Shown: positions 55,016-63,574 of the stretch, one piece after another
How the letters are laid out: the number at the start of each line of letters is the position of its first letter
Numbering within the stretch: position 1 is the stretch's first letter
Source: Lysobacterales bacterium
GTDB taxonomy: Bacteria > Pseudomonadota > Gammaproteobacteria > Xanthomonadales > Rhodanobacteraceae
Direction of reading: 5' to 3'
DNA: 64,000 nucleotides
Assembly: GCA_016707485.1 (NCBI GenBank)
Contig: JADJHN010000001.1
Coordinates: forward strand, 248,001-312,000
Notes under the pieces: model-generated
What the model was told of the DNA's origin: nothing
Databases searched by the model: none
The model's input: the letters and a program-made list of their open reading frames with translations, nothing else
Translations under genes and position numbers: made by a program

Positions 55016-55682
55016 GTTCGTTCCCGATCAGCCACAGTTTGGGTTGTTCAAGCACGCGCGTCACAAAGGCATTGCCTTGTTTGATCCGCCGGGCGAGTTC
55101 GGCGCGCGAATACAGCGTCGGATTGACTTCGCGGCCCAATTGCAAGATCACCGAATGCAGGGCACCGACGATGTCCGCGTACGTAAGCGTGTCGGAGAGA
55201 ATCATCAGGTCTATGTCGCTGCTGGCGGTATCGCTGCCCTTGGCGACGGAGCCGTAGACGAAGGCCGCGATGATCCCAGCCGCCAGTGAAGCCAGCGCCT
55301 CGCGCAGTGGCTCGGCCATGCCGATGGTCTTGCGGACGATGCCGACCAGTTCGGCATGGATCGGCGCTTCTGCATTGGCCTGGTAGCGCTTCTGGTTGCC
55401 GATGGCGCGCAAAGTCACTAGGTCGCTTTCGAATAATTTGGCGACCTCGCGCTGCGCGGCGCCGGAACCGGTCCCGGTTCTGGCAATGATTTCGCTGACG
55501 GTAAAGCTGCGTTGTGGCTGGCCGAACAACAAGCCCAGTACGCGTTGCTGACTGGTGGTGAACAGCGCATCGGCCAGGCTGAGCGTCCCTGCCGCACGCG
55601 CTGCGTAATGCGCGGGTGCATCGCCTGCGTGCTGCCGCGATGGGGATTGGGTTGGTTTGGTTTTTGTGCCCATGTTGGGCAT
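54996..55682 (-). CDS. HTH-MNT: winged-helix plus nucleotidyltransferase protein
   Basis: A 228-residue protein. The N-terminal half has a winged helix (ALFTTSQQRVLGLLFGQPQR, then FTVSEIIARTGTGSGAAQRE). The C-terminal half is a minimal nucleotidyltransferase with a perfect Gly-Ser-x10-Asp-x-Asp in YGSVAKGSDTASSDIDLMI. MNT proteins AMPylate or otherwise modify their HEPN partner. The fused DNA-binding domain suggests it also represses the operon. Starts at 55682 (AAAGGG upstream) and 55673 are both possible. Tandem GGGCAT/ATGCCC repeats cover the start. The HEPN gene overlaps its end by 20 bases. Confidence 0.85.
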   Translation of the reverse strand: MPNMGTKTKPTQSPSRQHAGDAPAHYAARAAGTLSLADALFTTSQQRVLGLLFGQPQRSFTVSEIIARTGTGSGAAQREVAKLFESDLVTLRAIGNQKRYQANAEAPIHAELVGIVRKTIGMAEPLREALASLAAGIIAAFVYGSVAKGSDTASSDIDLMILSDTLTYADIVGALHSVILQLGREVNPTLYSRAELARRIKQGNAFVTRVLEQPKLWLIGNERDLSAG

Positions 55683-55714
55683 GTTAATGCCCTTTCTGGG
55701 CATTTGCAATGCCC
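55677..55714. promoter_or_regulatory. Tandem inverted repeats, candidate autoregulatory operator
   Basis: Two inverted repeats stand back to back: GGGCAT-GTTA-ATGCCC at 55677-55692 and GGGCAT-TTGCA-ATGCCC at 55698-55714, about 21 bases (two helical turns) apart. The first covers the likely start codon of the HTH-MNT gene. This geometry suits cooperative binding of the winged-helix protein encoded just downstream. Confidence 0.6.
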
Positions 55715-55754
55715 GCCGAAAGTCCGGTTCCTCGGGCGATGAACCTTGCGACTC

Positions 55755-57428
55755 CTACTCCATCGGCAGCTTCAGTCCCTGCTCCCGGGCGCAAGTCTTC
55801 GCGATTTCGTAGCCGGCGTCGGCGTGGCGCATGACGCCGGTTCCGGGGTCGTTCCAGAGAACGCGGGCGATGCGTTTGTCGGCTTCGGCGCTGCCGTCGC
55901 AGACGATGACCACGCCGGAGTGCTGCGAGTAGCCCATGCCGACGCCACCGCCGTGATGCAATGACACCCACGTCGCGCCACCCGCCACGTTGAGCATGGC
56001 GTTGAGCAGGGGCCAGTCGCTGACGGCATCGCTGCCGTCCTGCATGGCTTCGGTTTCGCGGTTCGGGCTGGCCACGCTGCCGGAATCCAGATGATCGCGA
56101 CCGATGACGATCGGCGCCTTCAGCTCACCATTGCGCACCATCTCGTTGAAGGCGAGACCGAGCTTGTCGCGCAGGCCGAGGCCGACCCAGCAGATGCGCG
56201 CGGGCAAGCCCTGGAAGCTGATGCGCTCGCGCGCCATGTCGAGCCAGTTGTGCAGATGCGTGTCATCGGGGATCAATTCCTTGACCTTGGCATCGGTCTT
56301 GTAAATGTCTTCCGGATCACCGCTCAGGGCAACCCAGCGGAACGGGCCGACGCCGCGACAAAACAGCGGCCGCACGTAGGCAGGCACAAAACCGGGGAAG
56401 TCGAAGGCATGGGTGCAGCCCTCGTCCAGCGCCATCTGGCGGATGTTGTTGCCGTAATCGAAGGTCGGAATGCCCTGCCTGGCGAACGCCAGCATCGCTT
56501 CGACATGCACGCGCATCGACTTTTTCGCCGCATCGCGCACTTTGTCCGGATTTGATTTCTGCTCGCTTTGCCATTGCTCGACGCTCCAGCCGATCGGCAG
56601 ATAGCCGTGCACCGGATCGTGCGCGCTGGTCTGGTCGGTGACTGCATCCGGCTTGATGCCGCGACGCACCAGCTCGGGGAGGATTTCGGCGGCGTTGCCG
56701 AGCAAGGCAATCGACTTGGCCACGCCAGCACTCGTGTATTTGTCGATGCGTGCCAGCGCGTCGTCCAGATCCATGGCCTGCTCATCGACATAACGCGTGC
56801 GCAGGCGGAAATCGATGCAACGTTGCTGGCATTCGATATTCAGCGAGCTGGCACCGGCAAGGCTGGCCGCCAGCGGTTGCGCGCCGCCCATGCCGCCAAG
56901 ACCGGCAGTCAGGATCCACTTGCCGGCAAGATTGCCGCTGTAATGCTGGCGACCCATCTCGACAAAGGTTTCGTAGGTGCCCTGGACGATGCCCTGCGAA
57001 CCGATGTAGATCCATGAGCCGGCCGTCATCTGGCCGTACATCATCAGACCCTTGCGATCGAGTTCGTTGAAATGCTCCCAGTTCGCCCAGTGCGGCACCA
57101 GGTTGGAATTGGCAATCAATACGCGCGGCGCATCGGCATGGGTTGGAAACACGCCGACCGGCTTGCCCGACTGCACCAGCAGCGTTTCATCGTCGCCCAG
57201 TTCGCGCAAGGATTTCAGAATCGCGTCGAAACATTCCCAGTTGCGTGCGGCACGTCCGATGCCGCCGTAGACGACCAGCTCGGCCGGATTCTCGGCAACT
57301 TCGGGATCGAGATTGTTCTGCAACATGCGGTAAGGCGCCTCGGTCAGCCAGCTGCGGCAGCTCAGTTGCGTGCCGCGTGGGGCGCGAATGTGGCGCTGCG
57401 GATCCCGCCGCGTGGATGTGTCGGACAT
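55755..57428 (-). CDS. hutU: Urocanate hydratase (urocanase)
   Basis: A 557-residue urocanase that converts urocanate to imidazolonepropionate, the second step of histidine breakdown. IRAPRGTQLSCRSWLTEAPY at the start, LVVYGGIGRAARNWE, GQMTAGSWIYIGSQGI, the NAD-binding ILTAGLGGMGGAQPL, and SLHHGGGVGMGYSQHSG near the end are family hallmarks. The start at 57428 gives the standard length and has AGGAAA upstream. The frame has no stop for another 87 codons, back to an ATG at 57689 that has its own strong ribosome-binding site. An N-terminally extended form is therefore possible. Confidence 0.96.
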   Translation of the reverse strand: MSDTSTRRDPQRHIRAPRGTQLSCRSWLTEAPYRMLQNNLDPEVAENPAELVVYGGIGRAARNWECFDAILKSLRELGDDETLLVQSGKPVGVFPTHADAPRVLIANSNLVPHWANWEHFNELDRKGLMMYGQMTAGSWIYIGSQGIVQGTYETFVEMGRQHYSGNLAGKWILTAGLGGMGGAQPLAASLAGASSLNIECQQRCIDFRLRTRYVDEQAMDLDDALARIDKYTSAGVAKSIALLGNAAEILPELVRRGIKPDAVTDQTSAHDPVHGYLPIGWSVEQWQSEQKSNPDKVRDAAKKSMRVHVEAMLAFARQGIPTFDYGNNIRQMALDEGCTHAFDFPGFVPAYVRPLFCRGVGPFRWVALSGDPEDIYKTDAKVKELIPDDTHLHNWLDMARERISFQGLPARICWVGLGLRDKLGLAFNEMVRNGELKAPIVIGRDHLDSGSVASPNRETEAMQDGSDAVSDWPLLNAMLNVAGGATWVSLHHGGGVGMGYSQHSGVVIVCDGSAEADKRIARVLWNDPGTGVMRHADAGYEIAKTCAREQGLKLPME

Positions 57429-57689
57429 GATGCTTTCCTGCGAGAACGAAACAGCGGATTTTGCCTCATCTGCGATGGCGGCAGCAGACCCGTGCGCGGG
57501 CGCGTGGCGGATTGCCGGCTGCTCCGGCGCGATGGCATCACGATCACGCCAGTTTGCCTCAGCGTGATCTGGCGTGGCGGGCGCCCGATCCTTCCGCCGA
57601 TCTGCTTTTCCACCCTCCATGTATTTGCGGCCGAGCCAATAGCCCAGCCACAGGCACACCAGGACGGTCAGGATCTCGCTCGAGTTCAT
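57429..57689 (-). other. In-frame 87-codon membrane-anchor-like leader before hutU
   Basis: ATG 57689 is preceded by AAGGA at good spacing and overlaps the stop of the upstream gene by 4 bases. It encodes SSEILTVLVCLWLGYWLGRK, a likely membrane helix, then a polar linker, and runs without a stop into hutU. It may be a small protein gene that lost its stop or an anchor fused to urocanase. Confidence 0.5.
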
Positions 57690-58444
57690 GCAGGTTCCTT
57701 CTCTCTGGCAGGGCGTGGATGGCCAATGCGGATCAATTCCCGCCAGGCACGGGTGCGGGCAAACTCCGGCGTGTCGTCGTCCATCATCAACAAGCGTGCA
57801 TCGGTGCGCTCGCCGATCAGGGCGAAGGCGACTGCAGCGCGGTCTTCGGGCATGTCGGCGAGAAGGCCGACCAGATCGATGCCCATGCGCTGGCTCAAGG
57901 ATAGTTTGCGCAACAGGTTGACCGCGCACGGCGGACAGGCCAGGCATTCAAAGGCAATCAGCGCAGATTCTCCCCAGCCCAGTTGCAGTTCGCGGCGCAT
58001 GGAGAAGAAACGAAGCAGCAAGACGATCACGCTCAGCCAGCAGGCGGCCGCGCCCAGCAGGAAACCAAGCGCTCCCCACATGAGCATGGCGATTGGCAGG
58101 ACGATCAAAACCGCCCATGCGCAGATACGGATGGGCGAGTCGAGCCTGGCCAGCAGGACGACATGCCGGGCGCAACGTGCCAATGACTCCTCGTCGGCAC
58201 GTGCCAGCCGCTCGCTTACCTGCCAATGCGCCCGATAGGTCGCGGCCAGCGGAGTGAACGGATTGAGCAGGTGGATGCGCTTGCCGGCAACCCAGGGTTG
58301 CCGGGAACCAAACTCGACCTGCCAGCCTGATGCATGTGGTTTGACGATGGCCTCGTTGGCATAGAGGACGACGATGCAATCGAGCAGGTAGATCAGGAGG
58401 ATCGCGACCAGCAGCAACAGATACGGCGGGATGCCGATGATCAA
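57686..58444 (-). CDS. Membrane protein of unknown function
   Basis: A 252-residue protein with an N-terminal helix (YLLLLVAILLIYLLDCIVVLY) and further hydrophobic segments around residues 105-145 (AWAVLIVLPIAMLMWGALGF). The rest is soluble, with FECLACPPCAVNLLRK (three Cys) near residue 170. I do not recognise the family. Its start overlaps the DUF2167 stop by 4 bases, and its stop overlaps the ATG of the leader before hutU, so three genes are translationally coupled. Confidence 0.78.
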   Translation of the reverse strand: MIIGIPPYLLLLVAILLIYLLDCIVVLYANEAIVKPHASGWQVEFGSRQPWVAGKRIHLLNPFTPLAATYRAHWQVSERLARADEESLARCARHVVLLARLDSPIRICAWAVLIVLPIAMLMWGALGFLLGAAACWLSVIVLLLRFFSMRRELQLGWGESALIAFECLACPPCAVNLLRKLSLSQRMGIDLVGLLADMPEDRAAVAFALIGERTDARLLMMDDDTPEFARTRAWRELIRIGHPRPAREKEPA

Positions 58445-59268
58445 CGTTCGCTCTTCCGGCCCAGCAGTTTCTTGCCCAAGCCGGCCAGACCGGCGACACC
58501 GAGCACGATCAGCTTCCAGAACTTGGCCAGCAAGCCGGATTTCGCCGCAATCGCGGCACCGCCGCCCACCACCAGCGCAGCCAGGCCATATTCGGCAACG
58601 CGGTCGCCTTCGCGGAACTCGGCATAGCGCTCACCGGGATTGAACTCGAATCCGGCCAATGCAGCCTTGAAGGATTGCACATCGGCTTGCAGGGTTTCCG
58701 GGTCGGCAACCAGGGTTGCATTCATCACGCCGGTGCGGCCCAGCAGGCGAACCGTGTAGTTGACTACCGGCTGGCCCTCGCTGACCAGGCGCACGCCCCA
58801 CTCCAGGCGTTTTGACTCGCTGTCGTAATGCGGCGGCACGGCCCAGCCGTCGGTGTACAGGGCAGCAATGCCAAGGCGCTCGCGCTCCGCATTCGAGGCT
58901 TCGTCGCCACTCTTGATCGATGCCAGCAATTCATCGGCGTCAATCTCTTCGTCGTCCTTCACATAACCCATCGGATTGAACGAAAAGGTCGCCCACCAGT
59001 CACTGCTGGTCGACGCCAGCACATACAGATCGTCCTCGGGAATGTTGCCGGTCAATTCAAGGAATTTCCGGCTGCTGGCCTCATCGAGAAAGGCGAGGTT
59101 TGCGTCGGTCCTGAACAGAGCCTGCGTGCCAATGCGTTCGCTGCCCGGCCCGTTATGCCATGGCAGGTTGGCGATCGGGTTGTCGGTGCTTGCGGCTTCC
59201 TCGGAGCGCGCATCCGACGAACCCAGGACCATGCATGCCAACATGAAAACGCAAACAAGATGTTTCAT
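58441..59268 (-). CDS. DUF2167 family membrane protein
   Basis: A 275-residue exported membrane protein. After a signal peptide (LVCVFMLACMVLGSSDARS) the DUF2167 landmarks are visible: WWATFSFNPMGYVKDDEEID, then GWAVPPHYDSESKRLEWG, then VNYTVRLLGRTGVMN. C-terminal hydrophobic helices (LAALVVGGGAAIAAKSGLLA) end the protein. Function of the family is unknown. AAAGGAG lies upstream of the start at 59268. It leads the operon that continues into hutU. Confidence 0.9.
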   Translation of the reverse strand: MKHLVCVFMLACMVLGSSDARSEEAASTDNPIANLPWHNGPGSERIGTQALFRTDANLAFLDEASSRKFLELTGNIPEDDLYVLASTSSDWWATFSFNPMGYVKDDEEIDADELLASIKSGDEASNAERERLGIAALYTDGWAVPPHYDSESKRLEWGVRLVSEGQPVVNYTVRLLGRTGVMNATLVADPETLQADVQSFKAALAGFEFNPGERYAEFREGDRVAEYGLAALVVGGGAAIAAKSGLLAKFWKLIVLGVAGLAGLGKKLLGRKSER

Positions 59269-59595
59269 TTGAACAACTCCTTTTGATCCCGGGATGACGG
59301 ACGAGTGCCAGGACGAGGCATGTCCGGATCGCGAATCCGGGCCCATCGATCAGCAGTTTGTCCCCGTGACCGAGCATAGCAATTGCTTCAGCCGACTGTC
59401 CCGCATGGATTCTGCGGATTCCACGTGTCGACCGCCAAGGAACATACCGGTAGCCCGCCCTGATATACCGCCTGCGAGCCGCTGGCAACGCCCCGGGGCA
59501 GTGGCTGCCACAGCGCTGAAAAACGTTGCCGGAGGTTGGGATTTCCCGCTTGTTCGCGCGTAATGTAGGGAAACTCCACTCCGGGTCCCACCCCA
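59269..59595. other. Divergent intergenic region, no gene seen
   Basis: These 327 bases separate the DUF2167 gene from the secreted repeat protein and should hold both promoters. No gene, RNA or clear operator was recognised. Confidence 0.5.
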
Positions 59596-60651
59596 ATGCG
59601 CATCCAGCACCTGTTCGGCATGGCCTTGATCCTTTCCAGTTTTTCCGGCGCGGCCCATGCGGAGCTGATGGTCGGCGGCTCAAATGCAACGTTACCCGGC
59701 GGCCACCCGATCAGCCAGTTCGCCGCCAATGCGCAGGGAGCGGCAGCACCGATCCGCCAGATTGTCGGTGCCGCGACGCAAATGGACGGCCCGATCAATA
59801 TCAGCTACGAGCCAAGCGAGGGACTGCTCTATGTCTCCGATTACTGGGGCCAGGCCATCCGCGTGTTCCCGGCGTTTGCCAGCGGCAATATCGCGCCGCT
59901 CCGCGTTCTCAATCCGGGACTTCTCGGACAACCGCGTGGCAACGTGCCGATCGCTGCCCTCGACGAGTTGATCGTCATCGCCGGCAATTGCTGCATCTAC
60001 ACCTACCCGTTGCATGCCAGCGGCAGCAGCGTCAACCGCATCCGCAGCATCAGCTGGGGAGGAGGCAGCAGCGGCCTCACCCAGCTCAACAACCCCGATT
60101 CGTTGATCTGGATTCCACAAACGGACGAAGTTGCCGTAGTCGATTACGATTTCGGCGACTTTGCGGCCAAGGTCGTCTTTCATGCTCGCTTGACCGACGG
60201 CCAAGCGCCGCCCACGCGCGTTCTGAAGAGCACCCACACTGCCAACGCATTCGGTATCGCACATGATCCGATTCAGCATAAACTGTACGTGGGAACTTTC
60301 ACCACCAGTGACAATCTCGCCTTCGACGCCCAGATTCGCGTTTTCGCCGACAGTGCCAGCGGATCCGATGCGCCGTTGTATTCGATTGAAGGCCCGGCCA
60401 CCGGGCTTGCCTACACCAGCCAGCAATATCCCAGCGGCATTGGTCTCGACCTGCAGCTGCAGCGCTTGATGGTTTCTTTTGGTGCCAATGGCGATCCGTC
60501 CACCAATCGCGTGGTGAGCTTCGACCTGGCCGCCAGCGGCAATGCCACACCCGTGCAGGTGCTGACCGGTACCAACCTGAGTACGGGAACCGTTGGCAGG
60601 CCGTTTGCCATGCCGGTTGACGCCATTTTCGCCAACGGATTCGACAACTGA
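59596..60651 (+). CDS. Secreted beta-propeller-like protein with C-terminal IFANGFDN
   Basis: A 351-residue protein with a signal peptide (HLFGMALILSSFSGAAHA). The mature part repeats blade-like units such as LLYVSDYWGQAIRVFPAFAS, KLYVGTFTTSDNLAFDAQ and IRVFADSASGSDAPLYSIEG, suggesting an SMP-30/NHL-type propeller of about six blades. The C-terminus ends PVDAIFANGFDN. Short IF-x2-GF(D/E) endings recur, to my memory, on many exported proteins of Rhodanobacteraceae and may be a sorting tag. No enzyme motif is visible. Confidence 0.75.
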   Translation: MRIQHLFGMALILSSFSGAAHAELMVGGSNATLPGGHPISQFAANAQGAAAPIRQIVGAATQMDGPINISYEPSEGLLYVSDYWGQAIRVFPAFASGNIAPLRVLNPGLLGQPRGNVPIAALDELIVIAGNCCIYTYPLHASGSSVNRIRSISWGGGSSGLTQLNNPDSLIWIPQTDEVAVVDYDFGDFAAKVVFHARLTDGQAPPTRVLKSTHTANAFGIAHDPIQHKLYVGTFTTSDNLAFDAQIRVFADSASGSDAPLYSIEGPATGLAYTSQQYPSGIGLDLQLQRLMVSFGANGDPSTNRVVSFDLAASGNATPVQVLTGTNLSTGTVGRPFAMPVDAIFANGFDN

Positions 60652-60761
60652 GCTCGCGTCGGCATCCGCGCTGCCGCGACTTCCGTCCACGATAGACGGG
60701 GATGGCGCCGCGTCACGCGCATCGGCGACAATGAGCCATTGAGCTTGCTCCCGATCCGTTG

Positions 60762-62033
60762 ATGATCCCCAGACTTCTTGCACTGGTTTGCACACTATTG
60801 TTGCTGGCTGCCTGCACGGTGCTGCCACCGCGCCAGGTGGAGCCTCCGCGTGCGCCTGTCTTGCTGATCTCGATCGACGGCTTTCGCGCCGACTACCTGG
60901 ATCGTGGCCTGACCCCGACGCTGAAGGCACTCGCCGAAGCTGGCGTGCGCGCCGAATTCATGCGCCCCTCGTTTCCATCGCTGACGTTTCCCAACCACTA
61001 CGCGCTGATCACCGGCCTGCGCCCTGATCGCAACGGAATCGTTTCCAACACCATGGAAGACGATCGCATACCAGATCAGAAATTCACGTTGTGGAACCGT
61101 GAAGCAGTCCAGAATCCGAAATGGTGGAATCAGGGCGTGCCGCTGTGGACAACGGCGCAGCGCCAGGGCCTGCATTCCGGGATCATGTTCTGGCCCGGCT
61201 CCGAAGCCGCCGTGCACGGCTCGCACCCCGAGTTCTGGTCCAGCTATGACAAGAAGCTGGCAGCAAAGGCGCGCGTTGACCAGGTTCTCGATTGGCTGCT
61301 CCTGCCGGAGGAATCACGTCCGAGTCTGCTCACCCTTTACCTCGACACGATAGACACGATTGGCCATCGCTTCGGCCCGGATTCCGAGGAGCTCAATGCC
61401 GAGCTCCAGGTTGTCGACGCAACCATCCGGCGCTTGATCGATGGCTTGGCCGAACATGGCCTCGACCAGGCAGTGAACATCGTCGTGGTTTCCGATCACG
61501 GCATGAGCACGACTTCGCCGGAACGCGTGATCTACCTGGACGATCTGTTGCCCGAGGAGTTCGCGCATGTGGTCAGCTATGGCGTGCTGACCGGAATCAA
61601 GCCGCACCGTGGCCATGGCCGCGACACCGAGGCGATCCTGTTCCGCCGCCATGAGCACATGCGCTGCTGGCGCAAGGGTGAATTGCCCTCACGCTTCCAT
61701 TACGGACGCAATCGTCGTGTGCCACCCTTGCTCTGTCTGGCCGACCCCGGATGGGTCATCTTCAACCATGCTTCGCTTGAGGCGAAGACGTATTTTTCCT
61801 TTGGCGAGCACGGCTACGACAACTACCATGCCGACATGCGCGCCATCTTCATCGGGCATGGCCCGGCATTCCGCCGGCAGGTCGTAGTACCGGCATTCGA
61901 CAATGTCGATGTCTATCCGTTGCTCGCCCATTTGCTCGGCATCCAGGCCGAGTCCAACGATGGCAATCTTGACGAGGTGCAGGGCGTCCTGCTTGAGTCA
62001 CCCACTCCCATCAAGCATGCAAACGGGCAATGA
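60762..62033 (+). CDS. Nucleotide pyrophosphatase/phosphodiesterase lipoprotein (ENPP family)
   Basis: A 423-residue alkaline-phosphatase-superfamily enzyme with lipobox LLLAAC. The first metal Asp is in LLISIDGFRADYL, the nucleophile Thr in SFPSLTFPNHYALITG, and the later metal ligands in LDTIDTIGHRFG and VVVSDHGMS, with a further His in FGEHGYDN. It hydrolyses nucleotide phosphodiesters or related compounds outside the cytoplasm, as the Xanthomonas NPP does. ATG 60762 is the chosen start; a TTG just before it is also open. It overlaps the convergent hutF stop by 23 bases. Confidence 0.92.
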   Translation: MIPRLLALVCTLLLLAACTVLPPRQVEPPRAPVLLISIDGFRADYLDRGLTPTLKALAEAGVRAEFMRPSFPSLTFPNHYALITGLRPDRNGIVSNTMEDDRIPDQKFTLWNREAVQNPKWWNQGVPLWTTAQRQGLHSGIMFWPGSEAAVHGSHPEFWSSYDKKLAAKARVDQVLDWLLLPEESRPSLLTLYLDTIDTIGHRFGPDSEELNAELQVVDATIRRLIDGLAEHGLDQAVNIVVVSDHGMSTTSPERVIYLDDLLPEEFAHVVSYGVLTGIKPHRGHGRDTEAILFRRHEHMRCWRKGELPSRFHYGRNRRVPPLLCLADPGWVIFNHASLEAKTYFSFGEHGYDNYHADMRAIFIGHGPAFRRQVVVPAFDNVDVYPLLAHLLGIQAESNDGNLDEVQGVLLESPTPIKHANGQ

Positions 62034-63444
62034 CTGCACGATAGCGGGCGGCGATGCGTGCCTCGTCGCGATGACGGAAATCCCGCACCACCCAGTCGCC
62101 ATTGACCATCACGTCTCGCACGAGATTCGAGTTGCCGGCGAATATCCAGGTATCGATCAGGTTTGACGCATCGCGACCTGCAAGCAAAGGCGAGGTCTCG
62201 TCAAGCACGAGCAGATCGGCACGGTTGCCGACCGAGGGCAGCTCGGGATCGCCGCCGATGAAAGAGCCGATCGGCACGCCCGAGGCATTCGCCCCGCCAT
62301 GCAGGGCGCTGCCATAGAGCACCGCGCCGGTACTCGGTTCGGCCTCGCTGGCGCTGATGTTGCGATGGCGCGTCAGCAATCGCTGGGCGTATTCGAGCCA
62401 GCGCAATTCCTCGATCGGCGACACCGAGATATGGCTGTCCGAGCCGATGCCGATCGACCCTTCGGCAACGAGCCAGTTCTTCAGTGGAAACACGCCGTCG
62501 CCAAGATTGGCCTCCGTGGTCGGACACAGGCCTACCGTCGCGCGCGTCGCCGCCAGTCGGCCGAGTTCGCTCTCGTTGATGTGCGTGGCATGCACCAGGC
62601 ACCAGCGTGCATCCACCGGTGCATGATCGAGCAGCCATTCAATCGGGCGTGCATTGCGCGCGGCAAGGCAATCCTGCACTTCGCCAATCTGTTCGGCGAT
62701 GTGGATATGGATCGGCATCATCGAGCCCGGCGCACTGCTTGGCGATTGCGGCATGCCGTTGATACCCGAGAGCACGGCATGCATCGCGTCCTCGGGAACG
62801 GCACGCAGCGAATGCAGGGCGACGCCAATGCGCAGATGGGCATTTTCCAGCAGGCGCAGGCGTTCAAGCAGACGCAGGTAGCCATCCACATCGTGGGCAA
62901 AGCGGCGCTGGCGTTCGCCGAGCGGGCGACCGTCGAAGCCACCGGACATGTACAGGGTCGGCAACAGGGTCAGGCCAATGCCCGCTTCCTGCGCCGCCTC
63001 GACGAGCGCCAGCGACATGGCCGCCGGATCGGCATAAGCCTTGCCATCCGCTTGCTGATGGAGGTAGTGGAACTCGCAGACCTGGGTGTAACCGGCCTTG
63101 AGCATTTCGACATAGAGCTGAGTGGCGATCGCGCGCAGATCATCCGGGCCGAGCTTGCCGGCAAACGCGTACATGACTTCGCGCCAGGTCCAGAAACTGT
63201 CCGCAGGATCGCCGCGGCGCTCGGCAAGTCCGGCCATGGCGCGCTGGAACGCATGCGAGTGCAGGTTCGGCATGCCCGGCACGATCCACCGTCCGAGCGC
63301 TTCCGCGCCTTGCGCCTGCACCTCGGGCTGCACCTCGAGCAAGGCGCCGGGGTAGTAGCGGCCGCTGTCGACCTCGAAGCACACGTCACGCCGCCAGCCA
63401 TCGGCAAACCAGGCATTCCCGGCGTGAAACTGTCGACTGCTCAT
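62011..63444 (-). CDS. hutF: Formimidoylglutamate deiminase
   Basis: A 477-residue amidohydrolase that turns N-formimidoyl-glutamate into N-formylglutamate and ammonia, marking the five-step histidine pathway. The metal site HSHAFQRAMAGLAERRG is typical of HutF, with FWTWREVMY next to it. Further ligands are HIHIAEQIGEV, LVHATHI and GIGSDSHISVSPIEELRWLE (pieces GSDSH and EELRWLE). GGAG lies upstream of the start at 63444. It is divergent from hutI. Confidence 0.94.
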   Translation of the reverse strand: MSSRQFHAGNAWFADGWRRDVCFEVDSGRYYPGALLEVQPEVQAQGAEALGRWIVPGMPNLHSHAFQRAMAGLAERRGDPADSFWTWREVMYAFAGKLGPDDLRAIATQLYVEMLKAGYTQVCEFHYLHQQADGKAYADPAAMSLALVEAAQEAGIGLTLLPTLYMSGGFDGRPLGERQRRFAHDVDGYLRLLERLRLLENAHLRIGVALHSLRAVPEDAMHAVLSGINGMPQSPSSAPGSMMPIHIHIAEQIGEVQDCLAARNARPIEWLLDHAPVDARWCLVHATHINESELGRLAATRATVGLCPTTEANLGDGVFPLKNWLVAEGSIGIGSDSHISVSPIEELRWLEYAQRLLTRHRNISASEAEPSTGAVLYGSALHGGANASGVPIGSFIGGDPELPSVGNRADLLVLDETSPLLAGRDASNLIDTWIFAGNSNLVRDVMVNGDWVVRDFRHRDEARIAARYRAVIARLHA

Positions 63445-63574
63445 GCATGCGCTCCGTGGATCCGATTGCTGATTATCGGCGCTGGCGCAGCGGCACGATA
63501 GCCGCAAACGTCGGACTGGCCGCAGCCGCCCATCCCGCTGCGGTCTGGTCGCTCAGGTCTGCGATAATCTCCGC

